This document shows positions 10,609 through 17,048 of a stretch of DNA of 21,608 nt, one piece after another (within the stretch, counting starts at the first letter, position 1; each line of letters begins with the position of its first letter). Origin of the DNA: Enterobacteriaceae bacterium UBA2655 (GTDB lineage: Bacteria > Pseudomonadota > Gammaproteobacteria > Enterobacterales > Enterobacteriaceae); contig DENB01000067.1 in the NCBI GenBank assembly GCA_002359495.1, forward strand, positions 1 through 21,608. The letters are read 5' to 3'. The notes below the pieces were generated by a model. The model worked only from the letters and a program-made list of their open reading frames with translations. It ran no database searches and was not told the DNA's origin. Both the position numbers and the translations under genes were made by a program.

Positions 10609-10716
10609 AAATATTTGTGGCGTTCGTCTCGCAATCCCCGGATCGGCGGGGTAAACTCAGCGAAAGACCCTCATTCGCCAGTAATGAACCACGATTGAAA
10701 AAAGGGAGCGTTTCGA

Positions 10717-11535
10717 TTGAAAAGCAAAACCGAACAGCTGGCTGATATGCAGCTACGCCGGGAAAAGATTCTGGAGATGATCCGCGAAGACGGCACGGTA
10801 ACGGTAAAGGCGTTGACCGAAGCGTTCGGCCTGACGGAAGCCACTATCCGTACCGATCTGCGTATCCTGCAAAAACAGGGATTTGTCCAGCGCTATCACG
10901 GCGGCGCAACGCTGATGACCGGCAAACAGAACACCGGCGCGCTGCTGCTGGAGCGTCAGACGCACCTTGACGAGAAGGACGCCATCGGCCGACTGGCGGC
11001 GCAATATATCGAGAACGGCGATACGGTGATTTTCGATTCCGGCACCACCACCACGGCGATCACCGATTCGCTGGATCATATCCGGCGGCTGTCGGTGATC
11101 ACCACGGCGGTGAATATCGCTCTGAAGCTGGGCGGCGAGCCGGGCATCAACATTCTGCTGACCGGCGGCACCTTCAAGTTTCCCACCCTGTCGACCTCAG
11201 GCGAGAAAGCCGCCAGCTTTTTCGAAAACGTACTGGCGGAGAAGCTGTTTCTCGCCACCGCCTGTATTTCGCCGCGCCTCGGCCTGAGCTACCCCAGCGA
11301 AACCGATATCAAGGTGAAAATGGCGATGATTCGCTCGGCGAATACGGTTTACGTGGTGGCTGATTCCAGCAAAATCGATAAGGTTTCCATGTTCGCACTG
11401 CCCTGCGACTGGAGCCATATCCACTACCTGATCACCGACAGCGGCATCAGCCATGCGCAGGTCGCCGCCTTCGAAGCGCTCGGCGTGCAGGTGCTGATCG
11501 CGCCGCTGGCCGTGGCGCAGAAAAAGGCGATGTAG
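10717..11535 (+). CDS. DeoR/GlpR-family transcriptional regulator of the SDR/ABC operon
   Basis: A 272-residue regulator. Residues about 14-68 form the DeoR winged helix-turn-helix, with TEATIRTDLRILQKQGF as recognition helix and wing and RYHGGA at 59-64. Residues about 85-245 form the DeoR sensor domain, with FDSGTTTTAI, LTGGTF and VVADSSKID as its phospho-sugar-type binding loops. The start is TTG at 10717, supported by AAAGGGAG 8 bases upstream; the next in-frame ATG is ten codons later and would cut into the start of the DNA-binding domain. It is divergent from the sugar operon, the usual arrangement for a local repressor relieved by a phosphorylated or free pathway intermediate. Its likely binding sites are the three TTTCG dyads between the genes. 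Confidence 0.9.
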   Translation: MKSKTEQLADMQLRREKILEMIREDGTVTVKALTEAFGLTEATIRTDLRILQKQGFVQRYHGGATLMTGKQNTGALLLERQTHLDEKDAIGRLAAQYIENGDTVIFDSGTTTTAITDSLDHIRRLSVITTAVNIALKLGGEPGINILLTGGTFKFPTLSTSGEKAASFFENVLAEKLFLATACISPRLGLSYPSETDIKVKMAMIRSANTVYVVADSSKIDKVSMFALPCDWSHIHYLITDSGISHAQVAAFEALGVQVLIAPLAVAQKKAM

Positions 11536-11576
11536 AATTTCACGCGGCGAGGAGCGGCTTTCGCGCTGACTGCCGC

Positions 11577-11607
11577 CGGCGCCGCTCATCCCGCGGCGCC
11601 GTTTTTT
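11577..11607 (+). terminator. Intrinsic terminator of the DeoR-family gene
   Basis: A perfect 9-bp GC-rich stem (cggcgccgc and gcggcgccg) with a 7-base loop is followed at once by six T. It lies 41 bases after the stop codon. The rest of the interval to 11791 is AT-rich and shows no gene; a TTTTTT/AAAAAA dyad occurs near 11769-11779. Confidence 0.9.
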
Positions 11608-11791
11608 ACCCACAGACAGCCATAATTCGATTATAAAATAATTAAACATAATAATACTTAACTTTTATAAGTCGAAATATCACCCCTAATCTTCACCTCC
11701 GCGCGCAATAATAACGAAAATATATTTATCCGGGGTTTCTTTATTTGTTTAATATTCGCAATCTCGCTTTTTTAAAAAACGCCAAAAGAGA

Positions 11792-11820
11792 TTAACAATT
11801 CACTGGGATTTACTTATACT
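11792..11820 (+). promoter_or_regulatory. Sigma-70 promoter for the DUF2946 gene
   Basis: TTAACA (-35) and TATACT (-10) are separated by exactly 17 bases; each hexamer matches consensus at five of six positions. Transcription would start near 11827, leaving about 33 bases of leader before the TTG start. The spacer is not lengthened, so a CueR/MerR-type copper-activated promoter is not indicated, and no operator was recognised around it. Confidence 0.7.
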
Positions 11821-11859
11821 ACCGGCTCGGTACTCTTTCACTTATTTGGATGCGCAGAC

Positions 11860-12360
11860 TTGTTCTCCCTTATTCGCCTTTCCCGCAATAAACTGCCTGC
11901 GGTTATCGCTATTATGGCGATGTTGCTGCTGTTTATTGCGCCGGAAATGTCGAAGACGCTTGAGTACGCGCGCATGGCGAATCGCGACGGGCACGCTGCG
12001 ATTACATCAGGTGCCCGACAGCCGCTGAGTCATGATATAGACGCCCCGGACGGCCAGACGGACATGGCTGATGAGATCAAGGCTTCCGCTAAGCGCATGC
12101 ACGCTGCGCTAAGCCCCGCGGCGCGCCAGCAGCCCGCCTCCCTGTCGACGTTGCCGGCCGCCGCGCATGGCGGCATCATGAACGATGCCGCCTGTGGCTA
12201 CTGCGTTATGCTCATTCATCTGCCGTTAATGCTTTTGATCTCTGCCGCCCTTGTCCGGCTGACGATGAGAAAGATCCGCACGCCGCCGCCTCGCCATATT
12301 TTACAGAAAATCATCGTTTATTTTTCTGGCATCGCCCAGCCCCGCGCACCGCCTGTTTGA
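11860..12360 (+). CDS. DUF2946 family membrane protein, linked to copper receptor
   Basis: A 166-residue protein. Residues about 13-30 and 114-133 are hydrophobic segments enclosing a roughly 80-residue polar loop with several His and Met (positions 59, 69, 80, 81, 103, 107). Just before the second segment is DAACGYCVMLIH (109-120): a CxxC pair followed by His, the hallmark of DUF2946 proteins, which often sit beside TonB-dependent copper receptors. Metal handling in the periplasm or inner membrane is a reasonable inference; no biochemical function is established. The TTG start gives the best N-terminus and follows the predicted promoter closely, but its ribosome site is weak (GGA 9 bases upstream); the first in-frame ATG would remove half of the first hydrophobic segment. 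The copper receptor gene follows after 266 bases. Confidence 0.72.
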   Translation: MFSLIRLSRNKLPAVIAIMAMLLLFIAPEMSKTLEYARMANRDGHAAITSGARQPLSHDIDAPDGQTDMADEIKASAKRMHAALSPAARQQPASLSTLPAAAHGGIMNDAACGYCVMLIHLPLMLLISAALVRLTMRKIRTPPPRHILQKIIVYFSGIAQPRAPPV

Positions 12361-12452
12361 TGCTTTACTCTGCGTGAGCCATTAATAATATGGCTGCTGA
12401 CCACTTTCCTTTATCATTAAATAATGCGCGCTGCGCAGGGATAATTATCGCT

Positions 12453-12481
12453 TTGACGCTATGCTGGGCGTAGTGAATGAT
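12453..12481 (+). promoter_or_regulatory. Candidate promoter for the copper receptor gene
   Basis: TTGACG and AATGAT are spaced by 17 bases, a good -35 with a mediocre -10. A 10-base palindrome GATAATTATC (12440-12449) lies just upstream. It resembles overlapping Fur half-sites but lacks the full Fur dyad. The leader would be about 140 bases. The remaining sequence between 12361 and 12626 has no gene. Confidence 0.3.
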
Positions 12482-12626
12482 GACGCCTTAATGAAAATAG
12501 CGAAGCCGCGCTATCGCCCCGCGACTCCATGCGGATTAATAGCGCATCCATTCCTGCCTGTCGGCTTATTTGTTTGCTGCTTTATACAGCGGACAGATTT
12601 ACTGCGCATTTAAATCAGGACAGAAG

Positions 12627-14705
12627 ATGTTTAAAAATCACTTTGCCTTACAGGCGTTGCGTTTTGCCGTTGCCGTAGGTTGCATCATGCCGGGAATGAC
12701 CTTTGCCGATGAGCCGCATCCCCATCACAACGCCACCTTTATCAAGGCGCCGCAATCCGATCCCGTCATCACGGTGACGGCGCCCGACGCGTCGCCGCTG
12801 ACGGCGGTCACTAACCTGAAAACGCCTCGCCAGCCGGTTCCGGCCAGCGACGGCTCTGACAGTCTGAAAACTATCCCCGGCTTTGCGCAAATTCGTAATG
12901 GCGGCACCAATGGCGATCCGGTTTTTCGCGGCATGTTTGGCTCTCGTCTGCGCATTCTGACCAATAACAGCGAGATGCTGGGCGCCTGTCCTGCGCGTAT
13001 GGATGCGCCCAGCTCCTATATCTCGCCGGAAAGTTTTGATCTGCTGACGCTGATAAAAGGACCGGAAACCGTGCTGTGGGGACCTGGGAATTCAGCGGGA
13101 ACGCTGCGCTTCGATCGTGAACCGCCGCACTTCGATCGGCCCGGCATCAAAGGCAGCGCCAGCGCGCTGGCGGCATCCAACAGCCGCTTCGATGAGAATG
13201 CGGACCTCAGTCTGGGCAGCGAAAACGGCTATATTCGCCTGACGGGCAACAGTTCGCGCGCCGGCGATTACAAAGATGGCGACAGCGCTCGCGTGCCGTC
13301 GAAATGGACGAAATGGAACGCCGATGTTGCGGTAGGCTGGACGCCTGATAAAGACACCCTGCTTGAACTGAACGCGGGCAAAAGCGACGGCGAAGCGCGC
13401 TATGCCGGGCGCAGCATGGACGGTTCGCAATTCAAACGTGAAAGCCTGGGTATGCGTTTTGAAAAGTTCAATCTCAGCGAGACCTTCGAGAAGTTCGAAG
13501 CCAGCGCCTACTACAACTATGCCAACCACATCATGGATAACCATGCGTTGCGATCCTTTGATCTTGCGCCAACTGGCGCGCCGCGTAACGGAATGAACAG
13601 CATATCCTCAATGGATAAGGCGCCGCTCCCGGCAATGGATATGCCGATGCCGATGACCATGCAGCTGGATCGCCGCATTTTGGGCGGCCGTATGATGGGC
13701 ACCTGGCTGTGGGACGATTTTCAGCTGCAAAGCGGCGCGGATATGCAAACCAATACGCATCGCAGCAAAAAGGCCAGCGGCTGGGTGAAGGATGCGCGCT
13801 TTCAGGATTATGGCGTCTTCAGCGAGCTGGCCTGGCATGCCGATTCACAGAGCAAAGTCGTTGGCGGCGCGCGTCTGGATCGCGCCCTTGTCAATAACGA
13901 TAGCGCTAAAAGCAGCCGCAGCGATACGCTGCCTGCCGGGTTCATTCGCTTTGAACATACTCTGAACGTTATGCCGCTGATGCTCTACGCCGGGGTTGGC
14001 TATACCGAACGTTTTCCGGATTACTGGGAGCTGTTCTCTCCGACCTACGGTCCCGGCGGCAGAGCCGGCGCGTTCGATAACCTGAAAACCGAGAAGACCA
14101 CTCAACTGGATATCGGCGCACAGTATAGCGGTGCGCGCTTAACGGGCTGGATGTCGGCTTACCTTGGGCGCGTAAACGACTATATTCTGTTCCGTTATCA
14201 TCCCGACAACGCCCGCATCAGTGAGGCCGACAACGTCAACGCCAGCGTGATGGGTGGCGAAACCGGCTTCAGTTACCAGCTAAGCGATAGCTGGAAAACC
14301 GACGCCAGCCTGGCTTACTCCTGGGCCAGAAACAGCTCAGACCATAAGGCGCTGCCGCAAATCCCGCCGCTGGAGGCGCGGCTGGGGCTGAGCTGGGAAT
14401 CGGGCGACTGGAGCGGCGGCGGCCTGTTACGTCTGGTGAGTAGCCAGAAACGCATCGCGAAAAATCAGGGGAACGTTGTCGGCAAAGATTTTGGTAGCAG
14501 CGCAGGCTTCGCCATTTTCTCCGCCAATGTGGCTTATAAGGTTACGCCTGACGTCACGCTCAGCAGCGGCGTCGATAACCTGTTCAATGTCGCCTACAGC
14601 GAGCACCTCAATCTGGCCGGTAACAGCGCGTTTGGCTACGCCGCCAACACACCGGTCAACGAGCCGGGCCGCACCTGGTGGGCCAAAGCCAACGTCACCT
14701 TTTAA
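12627..14705 (+). CDS. oprC: TonB-dependent outer-membrane copper receptor (OprC/NosA type)
   Basis: A 692-residue TonB-dependent receptor. Residues 1-27 form a signal peptide (ends MTFA), followed by a His-rich start (HPHH). A TonB-box-like DPVITVTAP lies at 45-53, the plug spans about 55-175 (FRGMFGSRLRILTN at 100-113, LIKGPETVLWGPGNSAG at 142-158), and the barrel ends in the typical aromatic WWAKANVTF. Cys121-Pro-Ala-Arg-Met125 and His301-Ile-Met303 correspond to the CxxxM and HxM copper ligands described for Pseudomonas OprC, so copper binding is well supported. The ATG at 12627 is chosen over upstream codons because AGGA precedes it and the signal peptide begins there. It probably imports copper with TonB-ExbBD energy; related proteins are repressed by copper. 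Confidence 0.88.
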   Translation: MFKNHFALQALRFAVAVGCIMPGMTFADEPHPHHNATFIKAPQSDPVITVTAPDASPLTAVTNLKTPRQPVPASDGSDSLKTIPGFAQIRNGGTNGDPVFRGMFGSRLRILTNNSEMLGACPARMDAPSSYISPESFDLLTLIKGPETVLWGPGNSAGTLRFDREPPHFDRPGIKGSASALAASNSRFDENADLSLGSENGYIRLTGNSSRAGDYKDGDSARVPSKWTKWNADVAVGWTPDKDTLLELNAGKSDGEARYAGRSMDGSQFKRESLGMRFEKFNLSETFEKFEASAYYNYANHIMDNHALRSFDLAPTGAPRNGMNSISSMDKAPLPAMDMPMPMTMQLDRRILGGRMMGTWLWDDFQLQSGADMQTNTHRSKKASGWVKDARFQDYGVFSELAWHADSQSKVVGGARLDRALVNNDSAKSSRSDTLPAGFIRFEHTLNVMPLMLYAGVGYTERFPDYWELFSPTYGPGGRAGAFDNLKTEKTTQLDIGAQYSGARLTGWMSAYLGRVNDYILFRYHPDNARISEADNVNASVMGGETGFSYQLSDSWKTDASLAYSWARNSSDHKALPQIPPLEARLGLSWESGDWSGGGLLRLVSSQKRIAKNQGNVVGKDFGSSAGFAIFSANVAYKVTPDVTLSSGVDNLFNVAYSEHLNLAGNSAFGYAANTPVNEPGRTWWAKANVTF

Positions 14706-14724
14706 CCTGTCCTGACCGCTTTGA

Positions 14725-14756
14725 CAGCGCGCAGGCTTGTTCTGCGCTGCGCGCTG
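14725..14756 (+). terminator. Hairpin after the copper receptor gene, probable terminator
   Basis: Perfect 10-base arms (cagcgcgcag and ctgcgcgctg) with a 12-base loop begin 20 bases after the receptor stop codon. The stem is very stable but no T-run follows, so termination may need Rho. A second perfect 8-bp hairpin without T-run lies at 14786-14807 (ggcaaccg and cggttgcc), and TCGGGC/GCCCGA at 14783-14820 could form a competing outer stem. Confidence 0.45.
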
Positions 14757-15083
14757 CCTTCAGCAGGATGCACAAACATCGTTCGGGCAACCGCCTTGTC
14801 GGTTGCCGCCTCAAGCCCGATGTATCCTTCAGTTCACTACGCTGAATTTTTCACAAAGATATTCATCAGGAAGCCGATTTTTATTTATCAATAAAGATAA
14901 GAATGTCTTATGCATTGCGCCACGGAACCCGCCGCCGGACTTTTTAACCGTCCCTGTAATAAGAAAAGCTCGCATTAAGACAAATTAATACGCTTTAACT
15001 ATCGCGCCGGTAAGCGATTTCAGGTCAGCCGGTCGGCAGCAGGCATTGCGCGGATAGCACGGCTTTTAGGCTGTTGCAATAGT

Positions 15084-15111
15084 TTGAAATCTCAAAAGTC
15101 TTAGGTAGACT
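15084..15111 (+). promoter_or_regulatory. Candidate sigma-70 promoter for the T6SS gene group
   Basis: TTGAAA and TAGACT are separated by 16 bases (five and four of six consensus matches). Transcription would begin near 15118, giving a leader of about 140 bases that includes a short TCTGA/TCAGA inverted repeat near 15136-15152. No regulator site was recognised. Confidence 0.4.
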
Positions 15112-15259
15112 GAGCGCTGAACTATCTTTCTGTAATCTGACTACTTTTCAGACAGGATGGTAACCGCGGCCTGGCGTGGCAAAAGGAGATTTTTGCGTGC
15201 AACGCCGCCGGTTTTATCGCTAATAATGCAGTTACGCTGATGAAATCATGAGGAATAAG

Positions 15260-15748
15260 GTGAAAAAGAGTCTCGCTTTAACGCTGCTTGTCGTGTTGAC
15301 CCTGGCGGGATGCAAAGCCCCACCGCCGCCGATGACTGACGACACGTTAGTAACAAGTGAAGTGAATGGCGTTAAGCTGGTTCACCGTCACGCCGTGATG
15401 GCGCCAACCGAATTTACCCCGGTGAATGAAACCTGGCGCGCGCTCTATAACGCCTCCGTGATGACTCAGCCGGATTTCGGCGGCAACCTGGTGCGCTATC
15501 TGGAAAACGGCAAACCCTTCGTCGTGCTGGGCAGCGTGGAAAATCACTGGCTGGCTATAGCGGACGACGCCGACGGCCCGTTGATCGGCTACGTGCCGTT
15601 GAAGGCGGGCGTGGAGAGCAGCCGTTACGACGCCACGCTGCGCAGCGACCGTCCGCGTCCGCGCCGGACCAAACAGGTCTGCGTCGATGTGGGCGGCGCC
15701 AGCAAAGCGTGCAGAACCGATAAGACCGCGACCTGGATCTTAGATTAA
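15260..15748 (+). CDS. SH3-like domain lipoprotein leading the T6SS gene group
   Basis: A 162-residue lipoprotein from the GTG at 15260: MKKSLALTLLVVLTLAGC, lipidation Cys at 18 followed by Lys, so probably sorted to the outer membrane. The body (about residues 55-115) reads as a bacterial SH3-like fold, with WRALYNASVM, VVLGSVENHWLAIA and GPLIGYVPLKAGV resembling SH3 strands. A Lys/Arg-rich stretch follows (RPRPRR), then two Cys (140 and 151). GTG is preferred to the ATG four codons earlier because GAGGA sits 5 bases before it, whereas the ATG has no ribosome site. It precedes tssL by 85 bases on the same strand. Bacterial SH3 domains often bind peptidoglycan, so an envelope-anchoring role in the secretion system is inferred. 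Confidence 0.72.
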   Translation: MKKSLALTLLVVLTLAGCKAPPPPMTDDTLVTSEVNGVKLVHRHAVMAPTEFTPVNETWRALYNASVMTQPDFGGNLVRYLENGKPFVVLGSVENHWLAIADDADGPLIGYVPLKAGVESSRYDATLRSDRPRPRRTKQVCVDVGGASKACRTDKTATWILD

Positions 15749-15769
15749 AAATGAAATCAGGCGCATATT

Positions 15770-15797
15770 GCCCGCAGGCCGGCACATCGGCGCGGGC
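15770..15797 (+). other. Hairpin between the SH3 lipoprotein gene and tssL
   Basis: GCCCGC and GCGGGC form a 6-bp outer stem, with CCG/CGG pairing inside across a small bulge. It lies in the 85-base gap and is not followed by a T-run. It may partly uncouple expression of the lipoprotein from the secretion genes or be a processing site; it does not rule out a single transcript. Confidence 0.35.
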
Positions 15798-15833
15798 GAC
15801 AAAACCCGCTGCTGTCAGGAAAAGCGACATTGA

Positions 15834-17048
15834 ATGAGTGAACTTCTTGCACCTGAGACAACGACGACGGGCACCGATAATCTTCTGCTTAACGCCGCCG
15901 CTCCCCTGCTGAACGCCATCGTGCAGATTCGCCAGGCGGCGACGCATGACGATCCGGCCGGGCTGCGCCAGTTGCTGATCGACGAGATCCGACGGTTTGA
16001 AAATCATTGCAAACAGGCGGGTTTGCCCTTCGAAATGATCATCGGCGCGCGCTACTGTCTCTGTAGCGTGCTGGATGAGGCTGCGGCGCAAACGCCCTGG
16101 GGCACGCGCGGCGTCTGGTCAGGCAACGGCATGCTGGTTACTTTTCATAACGAAAGCTGGGGCGGCGAAAAATTTTTCCAGCTGCTGGCGCGCATCTCGC
16201 AAAGCCCGCAGCAGCATCTCTGGCTACTGGAAGTCATTCACTACTGTTTGCTGTTGGGATACGAAGGGCGCTATCGCGGCAGCGAGGGCGGTTCGAACCA
16301 GTGCGAAAACATCCGCAAGCGGCTGGCGCATCTGATCAATGAAGTCCGCACCCAGCGCGACGCCCCTTTGACCCAACTGATCGAGGTGCATCCGCACGTC
16401 AGTTCGCCGTCGCGCCCGATGGTGCCGCTCTGGGCCTGCGCCACCGTCGCCACGCTGATCGCCTGCCTGATCTACAGCGGCCTGAACTGGCGTCTCGGCA
16501 ACGACGCAGAGCCGCTGCTGCGCGACATCTATCAAACGCCGCTGCCGCAAATCGCGGTGGGCCGCCGTCCCTCTTCCCCCCAGGCGCTGCTGGATTTACA
16601 TCAGCGTCTGAACGACGTGATCGCCGCCGGGCAGCTGGAGGTCAGCGACGGCGCCTTCGGCAGCAAAGTCATTATCCCGGCGGACAAGCTGTTCGCCGCC
16701 AACGGCACGGTGATCAATCCGGTGGGCCGCGCCCTGCTGGCGCGCGTCGCCAGCGCGATGAAATCGGTCAAAGGCACGGTGCTGGTGTCGGTTTATACCG
16801 ACAACCGTCCGGTGGACGGCGGCCGTTTCGCCTCCAGCTACGAATTCTCTTTCGCCCGCGCCCGCGCCATTACCCAGCTGCTTAACGGCCAGCTGGCGAA
16901 CAGCCACGCGATCCGCGCGGAAGGTCGGGGCGACAGCAACCCGCTGCTGCCCAACGACAGCAATGAAAACCGCGCGCGCAACCGCCGGGTGGAGATCACC
17001 CTTTTCGCCGCGCCGGAAAACCTCGGCAATCATCAGGGAGCTCAGTAA
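15834..17048 (+). CDS. tssL: TssL (DotU/IcmH), T6SS membrane-complex subunit with OmpA-like domain
   Basis: A 404-residue inner-membrane protein. Residues about 15-185 are the cytoplasmic DotU domain (CSVLDEAAAQTPWG at 77-90, SWGGEKFFQLL at 108-118, LLGYEGRYRG at 140-149, all typical). One transmembrane helix spans about 197-217. Residues about 275-393 are an OmpA-type peptidoglycan-binding domain with VYTDNRP (320-326) and the closing NENRARNRRVEI. This is the evolved TssL form that carries its own cell-wall anchor. TssL joins TssM (and usually TssJ) to hold the type VI baseplate on the envelope. The ribosome site is weak (AGGA 12 bases upstream). The stop and the tssM start overlap as TAATG, indicating coupled translation. 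Confidence 0.93.
   Translation: MSELLAPETTTTGTDNLLLNAAAPLLNAIVQIRQAATHDDPAGLRQLLIDEIRRFENHCKQAGLPFEMIIGARYCLCSVLDEAAAQTPWGTRGVWSGNGMLVTFHNESWGGEKFFQLLARISQSPQQHLWLLEVIHYCLLLGYEGRYRGSEGGSNQCENIRKRLAHLINEVRTQRDAPLTQLIEVHPHVSSPSRPMVPLWACATVATLIACLIYSGLNWRLGNDAEPLLRDIYQTPLPQIAVGRRPSSPQALLDLHQRLNDVIAAGQLEVSDGAFGSKVIIPADKLFAANGTVINPVGRALLARVASAMKSVKGTVLVSVYTDNRPVDGGRFASSYEFSFARARAITQLLNGQLANSHAIRAEGRGDSNPLLPNDSNENRARNRRVEITLFAAPENLGNHQGAQ

Larger units (their letters stand above)
10343..10716. other. Divergent control region between the SDR/ABC operon and the DeoR-family gene
   Basis: This 374-base stretch contains no gene. It holds three copies of a TTTCG-NN-CRAAA dyad (10411-10424, 10465-10478, 10593-10608), a CRP-like site (10447-10468), a candidate -10 box for the leftward operon (10424-10429), a perfect 12-bp palindrome (10504-10515) and a small CCCCG/CGGGG hairpin (10636-10651) in the probable leader of the regulator gene. 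The rightward promoter of the regulator could not be assigned with confidence. Confidence 0.7.
14706..15259 (+). other. Intergenic region ahead of the type VI secretion genes
   Basis: This 554-base stretch has no supported gene. Its left part carries the two hairpins described at 14725-14807. The middle (about 14820-15060) is AT-rich with no clear motif. The right part contains the best promoter candidate (15084-15111) and a roughly 140-base leader before the first secretion-linked gene. No sigma-54 GG-N10-GC element was found here. A TTG-started 83-codon frame at 14737 has no protein-like features. Confidence 0.55.

Noticed and set aside
11569..11650. Possible tRNA or small RNA after the regulator gene
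   Set aside because: The only strong structure is the intrinsic terminator hairpin; no cloverleaf or separate promoter was found.
12570..12626. 19-residue upstream extension of the copper receptor
   Set aside because: It does not begin with a normal signal peptide; the ATG at 12627 with AGGA upstream gives a standard one.
14737..14988. 83-codon frame in the gap after the copper receptor, starting with TTG
   Set aside because: It has no ribosome site, overlaps two hairpins and shows no signal peptide, membrane segment or family feature.
15160..15200. Possible sigma-54 promoter ahead of the T6SS genes (TGGCAAAAGG ... TTGC)
   Set aside because: The TGGCA and TTGC parts are five bases too far apart for the required GG-N10-GC spacing.
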